A stretch of 5,514 nt of DNA from assembly GCA_031278665.1 (NCBI GenBank), contig JAITKC010000311.1, positions 1-5,514 on the forward strand. Reading direction: 5' to 3'. This document shows positions 1-5,396 of this stretch, piece after piece. Origin of the DNA: Bifidobacteriaceae bacterium (GTDB lineage Bacteria > Actinomycetota > Actinomycetes > Actinomycetales > WQXJ01). The translations under genes were made by a program, and so were the position numbers. The notes below the pieces were generated by a model. The model was not told the DNA's origin, did no database searches, and was given only the letters and a program-made list of their open reading frames with translations. Positions within the stretch are counted from its first letter, which is position 1, and each line of letters starts with the position of its first letter.

Positions 1-33
1 GGCCGGGCGGGGGCCGGGCGGGGGCCGGGCGGG
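1..33. repeat. Three tandem 11-bp G-rich units
   Basis: Three perfect head-to-tail copies of GGCCGGGCGGG fill bases 1-11, 12-22 and 23-33. The array may continue beyond the left edge of the window, so its true copy number is unknown. The + strand carries repeated runs of three or more G with short loops, which fits the pattern expected of a G-quadruplex. It lies just upstream of the padR-like promoter and is non-coding as far as I can see. Function is unknown. Confidence 0.85.
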
Positions 34-56
34 TCTGCGATAGGTTTGAGCAAGAC

Positions 57-100
57 ATTGAGTCGATCTAATGGCAAGATGTATCGACTCGATGTATTCT
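57..100 (+). promoter_or_regulatory. Putative padR promoter with two operator-like palindromes
   Basis: A TANNNT-type -10 box (TATTCT, 95-100) lies about 43 bases before the GTG start, giving a short leader. The -35 region is weak (TGGCAA around 72-77). An 11-bp palindrome, ATCGACTCGAT (83-93, central C at 88), sits in the spacer just before the -10 box. A related site, ATTGAGTCGAT (57-67), lies upstream in inverted orientation, so GAGTCGAT at 60-67 and ATCGACTC at 83-90 form a perfect 8-bp inverted repeat, extending to 11 of 12 pairs. The centres are 26 bp apart. PadR proteins commonly bind palindromes in their own promoters, so these are candidate operators for autorepression. The sequence pattern is seen directly; the regulator assignment is inference. 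Confidence 0.5.
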
Positions 101-142
101 GGTGCGAGTCACCCGAACCGTTGAACTGACGAGGAGAGCCGC

Positions 143-790
143 GTGCGCAACCGGTCGCAAGTTTTGGAGCTGGCCATTCTGGGCTTGCTCCATTCGACCC
201 CGATGCACGGCTACCAACTGCGCAAGCGCATCAACGAGATGCTCGGCCTGCTGCGCCCGTTCTCCTATGGCAGCCTCTATCCGTGTCTGAAAGGGCTGGC
301 CGCGCAAGGCCTGATCACGTCATCGGCGGAGGAACTCGACAACGCGGGAGCGGTGACGTCCAGACGCGGCCGGATTGTCTACCAACTGACCGCCGCCGGC
401 GGGGCGCAGTTGGAGTCGCTGCTGGGCGAAGCCGGGCCGGCTAGCTGGGAGGACGAGAACTTCGACGTTCGGTTCGCCTTGTTCGCCCAAACCGACGTCG
501 ACACCAGGCTGCGCATTTTGGAGGGCCGGCGAGCCCGCATGGCCGAACGGCTCGACGGCGTCAACACCGCCATCAAACGCGGTCGGCCGGCCGACCAGTA
601 CACACAAGAACTCCAGCGCCACACCCTCGAGCAAGTCGATCGCGAGGTGCGCTGGTTGGAGGAATTGATCGACTCGGAGCGCAACGCCCGTCGCGCTCAA
701 ATTCGCCCGCTTTCGGTGGGCGATGCCGCCGCGTTCGTTGGCAGCGGCGGCGCCACCAGTCAAACAAGAGCTATAAAGGAGCACCAATGA
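143..790 (+). CDS. PadR family winged-helix transcriptional regulator
   Basis: This 215-aa protein is a cytoplasmic DNA-binding regulator of the PadR family. The N-terminal winged helix covers roughly residues 5-87. It contains the family signature LELAILGLL (8-16), the P-M-H-G-Y turn (20-24), the recognition-helix region S-Y-G-S-L-Y-P (41-47) with the following L-x-x-L-x-x-Q-G-L-I, and the wing strand R-G-R-I-V-Y-Q-L-T (75-83). Residues about 100-190 are long charged helices, as in the C-terminal dimerisation domain of the larger PadR subgroup. The GTG start is set by GAGGAGAG at 131-138, about 6 bases upstream of the start. The stop overlaps the ino1 start as ATGA, so the two genes are probably translationally coupled and share a promoter. 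A PadR gene next to ino1 is also seen in mycobacteria. The ligand is unknown. Likely role, by inference: autoregulation and control of ino1. Confidence 0.9.
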   Translation: MRNRSQVLELAILGLLHSTPMHGYQLRKRINEMLGLLRPFSYGSLYPCLKGLAAQGLITSSAEELDNAGAVTSRRGRIVYQLTAAGGAQLESLLGEAGPASWEDENFDVRFALFAQTDVDTRLRILEGRRARMAERLDGVNTAIKRGRPADQYTQELQRHTLEQVDREVRWLEELIDSERNARRAQIRPLSVGDAAAFVGSGGATSQTRAIKEHQ

Positions 791-1866
791 GCCCCATCCG
801 GGTCGCAATCGCCGGCGTCGGGAACTGCGCCGCGTCGCTGGTCCAAGGTGTCGAGTTCTACAAGGACGCCGATCCGGATTCAACCGTGCCTGGTCTCATG
901 CACGTCCAGTTCGGTCCGTACCACATCCGCGACATCGAATTCGTCACCGCGTTCGACGTCGACGACGCCAAAGTCGGCCTAGACCTTTCCCAGGCCATTG
1001 GAGCCAGCCAGAACAACACCATCAAGATCGCCGACGTGCCGTTCAAGGGCGTCGAGGTCAAGCGCGGGATGACCTTGGACGGCTTGGGCAAGTATTACCG
1101 CCAAACCGTCGCCGAATCGCCCGCCGCGCCGGTCGATGTGGTCCAAGAACTCAAGGACAAACAGGTCGACGTGCTGATCAGCTATCTGCCGGTGGGCAGC
1201 GAGCAAGCCGACAAGTTCTACGCCCAGTGCGCCATCGACGCGGGCGTCGCCTTCGTCAACGCCTTGCCGGTGTTCATCGCCTCGGATCCCATCTGGGCCG
1301 CCAAGTTCGAGGCCGCCGGACTGCCGGTGGTCGGCGACGACATCAAGTCCCAGGTCGGCGCCACCATCACCCACCGCGTGCTGGCCCGCCTGTTCGAGGA
1401 CCGCGGCGTGGTCATGGACCGGACCTACCAGCTCAATGTCGGCGGCAACATGGATTTCAAGAACATGCTGGAACGCGAGCGCCTGGAGTCGAAGAAGATC
1501 TCCAAGACCCGCGCGGTCACGTCGAATATGGACCACGAACTGCCCGACCGCGATATCCACATCGGCCCGTCGGATTATGTGGCCTGGCTCGACGACCGCA
1601 AATGGGCGTTTGTGCGCCTCGAAGGGCGAGCTTTCGGCGAAGTTCCGCTGAGCCTTGAATACAAACTCGAGGTCTGGGATTCCCCGAACTCGGCCGGAAT
1701 TATCATCGACGCCCTGCGGGCGGCCAAAATAGCCAAAGACCGCGGCGTCGGCGGCGCCGTCACCAGTCCGTCGACTTATTTCTTCAAGTCCCCGCCGGTC
1801 CAGCACGAGGACCGCGAGGGTCGCGAAATGGTCGAAGCGTTCATCCGCGGCGACCTTGAGCGTTGA
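787..1866 (+). CDS. ino1: Inositol-3-phosphate synthase (myo-inositol-1-phosphate synthase)
   Basis: This 359-aa protein is a cytosolic NAD-dependent enzyme that converts D-glucose 6-phosphate to 1D-myo-inositol 3-phosphate. In actinomycetes that product feeds phosphatidylinositol, its mannosides and mycothiol. The Rossmann NAD-binding loop is G-V-G-N-C-A-A-S-L at residues 10-18. Family blocks follow: [11 protein letters not shown] (183-193), [12 protein letters not shown] (216-227) and the lysine-rich S-K-K-I-S-K-T (235-241) leading into the catalytic domain. Length is close to the 367 residues of the Mycobacterium tuberculosis enzyme and far shorter than eukaryotic forms, so this is the short actinobacterial type and appears complete. 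The start is ATG at 787 with AAAGGAG at 775-781 five bases upstream; it overlaps the PadR stop by four bases. Reinitiation and control by the upstream regulator are therefore likely. No lesion is seen. Confidence 0.97.
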   Translation: MSPIRVAIAGVGNCAASLVQGVEFYKDADPDSTVPGLMHVQFGPYHIRDIEFVTAFDVDDAKVGLDLSQAIGASQNNTIKIADVPFKGVEVKRGMTLDGLGKYYRQTVAESPAAPVDVVQELKDKQVDVLISYLPVGSEQADKFYAQCAIDAGVAFVNALPVFIASDPIWAAKFEAAGLPVVGDDIKSQVGATITHRVLARLFEDRGVVMDRTYQLNVGGNMDFKNMLERERLESKKISKTRAVTSNMDHELPDRDIHIGPSDYVAWLDDRKWAFVRLEGRAFGEVPLSLEYKLEVWDSPNSAGIIIDALRAAKIAKDRGVGGAVTSPSTYFFKSPPVQHEDREGREMVEAFIRGDLER

Positions 1867-1877
1867 CGATCGCCCTG

Positions 1878-1902
1878 GATCGCCCCCGCCCCGGGCGCGA
1901 TC
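1878..1902 (+). terminator. Possible hairpin terminator after ino1
   Basis: GATCGC (1878-1883) pairs with GCGATC (1897-1902), and CCC (1884-1886) can pair with GGG (1893-1895), leaving one bulged C and a six-base loop. It begins 11 bases after the ino1 stop. No U-tract follows, which is common in high-GC actinomycetes but makes the call weak. An alternative fold pairs CGATCGCCC at 1867-1875 with the same right arm. Confidence 0.35.
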
Positions 1903-1970
1903 GGTCGGCGCCTAGCCAGTCCAGTCCGCCAGCTGGCCGGTCCGCCGCGTCCGAATGCTGACCCGGTTTT

Positions 1971-1986
1971 GGTGACGCGGGTCACA
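1971..1986. promoter_or_regulatory. CRP/GlxR-like palindromic site
   Basis: GGTGA-CGCGGG-TCACA matches the TGTGA-N6-TCACA consensus of CRP-family regulators (CRP, actinobacterial GlxR) at 9 of 10 conserved positions. The core is the inverted repeat GTGAC (1972-1976) and GTCAC (1981-1985). Its centre lies about 35 bases before the start codon of the HsdR-like gene, which is close to the predicted transcription start. A regulator there could repress, or could activate from a position near -35. It could alternatively serve as a distal element for another gene, and binding is not shown. Confidence 0.45.
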
Positions 1987-2001
1987 AATCGGCCGCTGGT
2001 T

Positions 2002-2014
2002 TAGTTTGAGTCCA
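2002..2014 (+). promoter_or_regulatory. Leaderless-type -10 box for the HsdR-like gene
   Basis: TAGTTT (2002-2007) fits the TANNNT -10 pattern, and the ATG follows after six bases (2014). That spacing would put transcription initiation at or next to the A of the start codon. No Shine-Dalgarno sequence is visible before this ATG (the preceding bases are TTTGAGTCC), which supports a leaderless mRNA as is common in actinomycetes. No convincing -35 box was found. Confidence 0.45.
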
Positions 2015-3234
2015 TGAGAGCTGTGACCGAAACTAGGACCGCCAAGCCGTCGTCCGGCGCTATCGGCAAACGAGCGCGACGCGCTTCCGGCGACGCTTGG
2101 CGCGCGGCCGGCATCGGGCGGGCGCGACCCGGGTCCCGCCACGCCCTGATCGTCGACTTGCTGAAACGGGCTGGCTGGACGCCCGACCAGGTCCAGCGCG
2201 GTTACGAACTGCGGCCGGAGGCGGCGCCGCCATCGGTCTCCCGCCGCCGCCACCACGGCTCGCGCGACGACCGCGTCTCCTACCTGCTCAGTTCGCGGCC
2301 CGGGACGCCGACGGCGGTGATCGCGACCGTCGGCTCGCAGCACGATCCGGCGACGGGCCTGCCCCGGGCGATCCGGCAGGGCGCCAAACTCGACGTGCCC
2401 CTCGCCTATGCCACCAACGGGCGCGCTTTGATCGAGTACTTCATCGCCTCGGCCCGGGCTCTAACAGTCCAAGACTTGGCCTCGCCGGTTCGGTCGTGGC
2501 GCTCTTACCTGCGCATGCACCACCTCCGCCGGGAAGGGTCGCAGTTGCTGTCCCAGCCGCTCGACCAGGACATTTTGTCCGATGGCGACCGGCGATTCGC
2601 GCTTCGTTACTACCAGACGGTGGCCCTCGGCCGGGTCTTGGGCGCGATCAGCCGCGACCAGCGCCGGGTTTTGGCGCACTTGCCGGCGGGGGGCGGCGCC
2701 ACTGTGGTCGCCACCGCCTTGATGGCCAAATTCGCCAGCCGCCAGTTGGCCGCCCACCCGGACCGGCCGTGCCGCCTGCTCTATCTGGACGACCGCGCCG
2801 ACGGCGGTTCCCAATCGGGGCGTCTCGCGGCGGTGCGCCGTCTGGCTGAGAACACCCAGGCCGAACTGGTCATCGGATCGATCGGCGACGCCCCGCCGCC
2901 GGCGGCGCCCGACCTGATAGTGCTAAACCTTGTCCATGGCGGCCAAGCCGCCGACCCGGCCACCTGGCGCGGCGTCTTGGAGCGGTTCCCGCAGGCTTTC
3001 CAAGTCGGGTTGGTCGGAGTGTCGGCGGCCAAAGCCGCCCCGGGGTACGAGGATTTCGGCCGGCCGGTCTACCAGTACACAACGGCGCAGGCGCGATCGG
3101 ACGGCTATCTGCCGTCGGCGCCGGTCGGAGTGGCGGACCCGGCCGAGGCCGGGCCGGAGGAACTCGACTCGCCGCCGGGTGGCCTCCGGGCGGACCGGCC
3201 GGACTTAGAGGCGGCGGATCGCCGGAGAGTTTGA
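2014..3234 (+). CDS. Degenerate HsdR-like protein (inactive type I restriction R-subunit homologue)
   Basis: This 406-aa protein aligns by eye with the N-terminal half of EcoEI-type HsdR subunits. After a basic, disordered-looking N-terminus (1-41) comes H-A-L-I-V-D-L-L-K-R-A-G-W (43-55), the family's opening helix. Residues 101-106 (A-V-I-A-T-V) stand where the nuclease V-I-E-x-K strand is expected. V-P-L-A-Y-A-T-N-G (128-136) matches the conserved T-N-G segment, and R-Y-Y-Q-T-V-A-L (198-205) the Q-motif-like entry to the helicase domain. Walker A is replaced by P-A-G-G-G-A-T (224-230), without the lysine. The DEAH box reads N-L-V-H (305-308) and motif III reads L-V-G-V-S (333-337). F-G-R-P-V-Y-Q-Y (348-355) and D-G-Y-L (363-366) match the landmarks after motif III. 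The second RecA domain and C-terminal region are absent; such proteins are usually about 800 residues or more. The frame is intact. Likely an inactive structural or DNA-binding relative; true function is unknown. Confidence 0.7.
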   Translation: MRAVTETRTAKPSSGAIGKRARRASGDAWRAAGIGRARPGSRHALIVDLLKRAGWTPDQVQRGYELRPEAAPPSVSRRRHHGSRDDRVSYLLSSRPGTPTAVIATVGSQHDPATGLPRAIRQGAKLDVPLAYATNGRALIEYFIASARALTVQDLASPVRSWRSYLRMHHLRREGSQLLSQPLDQDILSDGDRRFALRYYQTVALGRVLGAISRDQRRVLAHLPAGGGATVVATALMAKFASRQLAAHPDRPCRLLYLDDRADGGSQSGRLAAVRRLAENTQAELVIGSIGDAPPPAAPDLIVLNLVHGGQAADPATWRGVLERFPQAFQVGLVGVSAAKAAPGYEDFGRPVYQYTTAQARSDGYLPSAPVGVADPAEAGPEELDSPPGGLRADRPDLEAADRRRV

Positions 3235-3515
3235 CCCGCGATCCGCTGGTCGTCGCAGTCGAACTGCGGCGCGTGATCGAGTACTCCGAACTCGCGACCG
3301 GCCAGGACGCGCTGGCCGCCGAATTGGTGTCGCTGCTGCGGGTGGCCCGCCGCAGCGACGCGGCCGGCCGAGCCGCCCGGCGGCGGGCGAACCGACTGGC
3401 CGAGGCGGAGATCCTGGCCGAACTGGAGGACCGCGCCGGCGGCGAAGCCGCTGTTCTGCGCCACATCGCCCGGCTGAGGCAGTTGCTCGGAACCACCGGC
3501 CCAGAAACTCCCTAA
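3231..3515 (+). CDS. Small charged helical protein of unknown function
   Basis: This 94-aa protein is not recognised. It is rich in Ala, Arg, Glu and Leu and has long stretches without Pro or Gly after about residue 24, suggesting two or three amphipathic helices, possibly a coiled coil. There is no signal peptide or membrane segment. Nearly every codon ends in G or C, as in its neighbours, which supports real coding. The proposed TTG start shares TTGA with the stop of the HsdR-like gene, and GGAG at 3224-3227 is only three bases upstream, so translation may depend on coupling. A GTG at 3273 is an alternative start without a visible ribosome site. The overlap suggests it works with the upstream protein; it could also be a detached C-terminal segment of it. 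Both ideas are inference. Confidence 0.55.
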   Translation: MTRDPLVVAVELRRVIEYSELATGQDALAAELVSLLRVARRSDAAGRAARRRANRLAEAEILAELEDRAGGEAAVLRHIARLRQLLGTTGPETP

Positions 3516-3536
3516 CCGCGCCCAACTGGGCCAACC

Positions 3537-3670
3537 GCCCGCCCGCTGCCCGCCCGTCCGCAGCCTGCCCGTTGCTCGCCCGCCCGCCGCTCGCCCGCTG
3601 CCCCGCCCGTCCGCCCGCTGCCCCGCCCGTTCGCCCGCCGCCTGCCCGCCCGCTGCCCGCCCGCCCGCCG
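3537..3670. repeat. C-rich low-complexity tract with 20-bp tandem repeat
   Basis: The spacer after the 94-aa gene is built from CCCGC, CCGCC and GCTGCC words. Bases 3541-3660 hold 73 C, 32 G, 14 T and 1 A by hand count. Two adjacent 20-bp units (3591-3610 and 3611-3630) share CGCCCGCTGCCCCGCCCGT and differ only in their first base; a version one C shorter lies at 3540-3557. The minus strand has many closely spaced GGG runs. The C-over-G, unstructured transcript would suit Rho loading, and the G-rich template strand could fold into a quadruplex. Either might end transcription of the upstream pair. Reading frames crossing this tract are composition artefacts. Confidence 0.8.
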
Positions 3671-3721
3671 CTGGGCGCTGGGGCGGCCCCTGGGCGCGAG
3701 GCGATTTGCGGGACGGAGCGG

Positions 3722-3735
3722 TATCGTTGGGCGGG
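3722..3735 (+). promoter_or_regulatory. Leaderless-type -10 box for the MauE-like gene
   Basis: TATCGT (3722-3727) fits the TANNNT -10 pattern and is followed after seven bases by the GTG start at 3735. No Shine-Dalgarno sequence sits at normal spacing; the nearest GGAG, near 3715-3718, is about 17 bases upstream. This suggests a leaderless transcript starting at or next to the start codon. Just upstream, CTGGGCGC occurs twice (3671-3678 and 3690-3697), flanking the palindrome GGGGCGGCCCC (3680-3690), whose role is unknown. Confidence 0.4.
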
Positions 3736-4499
3736 TGACCTCCAGCGCTCCCGCCAGCTTCGGCGCTTCGGCGCCGCCGGCCTTCTGGCGGCGCCCGCAA
3801 CCTTGGCTGTCCTTGCTGGTCAGGCTGGGTTTGGCGGCGGTGGCGCTGGCCGCGGCCTGGCCCAAGCTAGCGAACTTGCGGGGCAGCGTGCAGTCGGTCG
3901 CCCTTTACCAATTGTTTCCTCCGGAGGTCAACCAGATAATCGGCGTGGCCTTGCCGATTGTCGAACTGACCCTGGGGCTGGCGTTCTTGACCGGGCTGCT
4001 GACCCGCTACGCGGCGATCGCCTTCGGCGCGATGCTGGTTGTCTTTATCGCCGGGATAATCTCGGCTTGGGCGCGCGGGCTCAGCATCGACTGCGGCTGT
4101 TTCGCCATCGGCGCCGAACTCGAACCGGGCGTCAAAGCCCAATACGGCCTAGAGATACTGCGTGACGTGGGCTTCTTGGCGATGACGGCGTTTCTGGCGA
4201 TCTGGCCGCGCTCAAAAGCCTCGCTCGACACGCTGATCGGGTTGAACCCGCTCAGCCGCGCGGCCCGGCGCCAGGAGTTGGCCGCCTTGGCGGCGCTCGA
4301 GCACCGTGGCGAGGACCATGGCGAGCACGACGGCGAAGACCATGGCGAAGACCATGGCGAAGGCCGCGACGGGGAGTCCGCCCTCGGCATCGGCTCTGGT
4401 GGCGGGCAAAGCCAGGGCGACGGCGACGGCGAAGCGGCCGATGCCGGATTCGACGACCAAACGCAGACCCTTGACCGGGCGGCGAAGGGGAAGGATTGA
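3735..4499 (+). CDS. MauE/DoxX-like membrane protein with Cys-Gly-Cys motif and His-rich tail
   Basis: This 254-aa integral membrane protein has about four hydrophobic segments (near residues 25-43, 68-90, 93-113 and 141-157). The pattern resembles the MauE/DoxX superfamily: R-x-G-L-A-A-V-A-L near the start, a W-P-K-L element (42-45), and I-D-C-G-C-F (118-123) after the third helix. MauE is needed for methylamine dehydrogenase maturation, a process involving disulfides. Related actinobacterial proteins often sit beside DsbA-like genes, as here. Cys120 and Cys122 are the likely redox pair, probably working with the downstream thioredoxin-fold protein; the electron partner is unknown. After residue about 188 the tail becomes acidic and disordered, with His at 190, 195, 198, 203 and 207 in G-E-D-H repeats. 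That tail is atypical for the family and could bind metal. The GTG start is favoured because it begins the family-like part and has a -10 box at leaderless spacing. No mau structural genes are visible. Confidence 0.75.
   Translation: MTSSAPASFGASAPPAFWRRPQPWLSLLVRLGLAAVALAAAWPKLANLRGSVQSVALYQLFPPEVNQIIGVALPIVELTLGLAFLTGLLTRYAAIAFGAMLVVFIAGIISAWARGLSIDCGCFAIGAELEPGVKAQYGLEILRDVGFLAMTAFLAIWPRSKASLDTLIGLNPLSRAARRQELAALAALEHRGEDHGEHDGEDHGEDHGEGRDGESALGIGSGGGQSQGDGDGEAADAGFDDQTQTLDRAAKGKD
4314..4361 (+). repeat. Four 12-bp in-frame tandem units within the MauE-like gene
   Basis: Bases 4338-4349 and 4350-4361 are identical copies of GACCATGGCGAA. Bases 4314-4325 differ from them only in the last base, and 4326-4337 is a more diverged copy (CACGACGGCGAA). 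Each unit adds four residues of the D-H-G-E type, so changes in copy number would keep the frame and alter only the length of the His/acidic tail. Confidence 0.85.
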
Positions 4500-4500
4500 C

Positions 4501-5346
4501 ATGGCAAGCGGGAAGAAGCCGGGCGGCGCCCAAACGGGGGCGCGCAATCGCGACGCGGCGCGGGCGCGGGCTGAGGCCGAGCGGCTAAAGGCGGTCCAGG
4601 CCGCCAAGGAGCGGCGGACCAAGCTGATCGCGGTCGGCGCGGGCCTTGTCGTGGTGGTGGCCATCGTGGTGGCGGTGGTGCTGGTGCTGCGCGAGGCGAC
4701 GAAATCCAACTTCGACGAGATCGCCCGGCCGCTGGGGGCCAACGAAGCCGGGGCCCTCGTCATCGGGCAAGACCTGGTGGTTGGCGGCGCCCCGGCCGAG
4801 GGCGACGGCGTGGTCGTGTTGCGGGTTTACTCCGACTATATGTGCCCCGGCTGCGGGGCGGTCGAGCGCCGGCTGAGCGCCAAGTTCGACGAGCTGGCGG
4901 CCAGCGGGAAAATCAAACTCGAGATTCAACCGGTGGCTTTCTTGGACCGGTTCTCGCTCGGCACGCTGTACTCGACTCGGGCCACTCGCGCCGCGATGAC
5001 CGTCGCCCAACACGCCCCGGACAAGTTCTTGGCTTTCCACGCCAAACTGTTCGCCTCGGATGTCCAGCCGGCCGAGAACAGCGAGGGCCTGACCGACGAG
5101 CGTCTGGTCGAATTGGCCCAGGAAGTCGGCGTGGGGGAGGACGTGACCGCCAAGTTCGCCGACAACGAGTTCGCCGAATGGGTCGATTACGCCACCGATC
5201 AGGCCCAGGCGCAGCCGGTGGAGACCACGCCGTCGCTTTGGATTGGCGCCTCGGACTCCGATTTGACTTTGATTGAGAACCCCGGCGCCGTCAATTTGGA
5301 CGATGCCGTTGCCGCCGTTTTGGCCGGCCAGGACCCGAATGGTTGA
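4501..5346 (+). CDS. Membrane-anchored DsbA-like thioredoxin-fold protein
   Basis: This 281-aa protein has a basic, charged cytoplasmic N-terminus (1-41), one strongly hydrophobic segment (42-63, rich in Val), and an extracytoplasmic thioredoxin-fold domain (about 85-278) of the DsbA/Thioredoxin_4 type. The active site is C-P-G-C (115-118), preceded by V-Y-S-D-Y-M. The cis-proline region is T-T-P-S-L (242-246), with Pro244. An inserted helical region lies between, as in DsbA. It probably makes, isomerises or reduces disulfides in exported proteins. CPGC differs from the CPHC of enterobacterial DsbA, so the direction of thiol exchange is uncertain. The start is ATG at 4501, two bases after the MauE-like stop, with AAGGA at 4491-4495. 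A longer reading from 4306 is in frame but overlaps the previous gene in a different frame and only adds repeat-derived residues. It probably shares an operon with the MauE-like protein, a plausible redox partner. Confidence 0.9.
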   Translation: MASGKKPGGAQTGARNRDAARARAEAERLKAVQAAKERRTKLIAVGAGLVVVVAIVVAVVLVLREATKSNFDEIARPLGANEAGALVIGQDLVVGGAPAEGDGVVVLRVYSDYMCPGCGAVERRLSAKFDELAASGKIKLEIQPVAFLDRFSLGTLYSTRATRAAMTVAQHAPDKFLAFHAKLFASDVQPAENSEGLTDERLVELAQEVGVGEDVTAKFADNEFAEWVDYATDQAQAQPVETTPSLWIGASDSDLTLIENPGAVNLDDAVAAVLAGQDPNG

Positions 5347-5396
5347 GACGTCGTCGAGCGGCGCGTGGGTCCGGCCATGGAGATAGCGAGGCGACG

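Noticed and set aside
102..290. 62-codon plus-strand frame overlapping the start of the PadR gene
   Set aside because: It is out of frame with the well-supported PadR protein, lacks a ribosome site and shows no domain.
979..1806. Long 275-codon open frame on the minus strand opposite ino1
   Set aside because: It mirrors the strongly supported ino1 gene; high-GC third positions suppress stops on the opposite strand. The translation shows no recognisable domain.
1928..1937. GCCAGCTGGC palindrome in the spacer after ino1
   Set aside because: A 10-bp GC-rich palindrome is expected by chance at this composition, and it is not at a useful distance from a promoter element or paired with a second copy.
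2014..3515. An active type I restriction-modification locus
   Set aside because: No methyltransferase or specificity gene is present, the second helicase domain is missing, and the Walker A lysine, DEAH box and nuclease E-x-K are replaced.
3540..3660. CRISPR-like array in the C-rich spacer
   Set aside because: The units are directly adjacent without unique spacers, are low in complexity and vary in length, and no cas gene is nearby.
3105..3865. Several long minus-strand frames and the plus-strand frame from 3572 across the C-rich spacer
   Set aside because: They translate to Arg/Gly/Ala/Pro low-complexity sequence created by the repeat tract and overlap better supported genes.
4306..4500. 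In-frame N-terminal extension of the thioredoxin-fold gene starting at 4306
   Set aside because: It overlaps the end of the MauE-like gene in another frame and yields repeat-derived M-A-K-T residues. ATG 4501 has a good ribosome site and the usual basic start before the membrane anchor.
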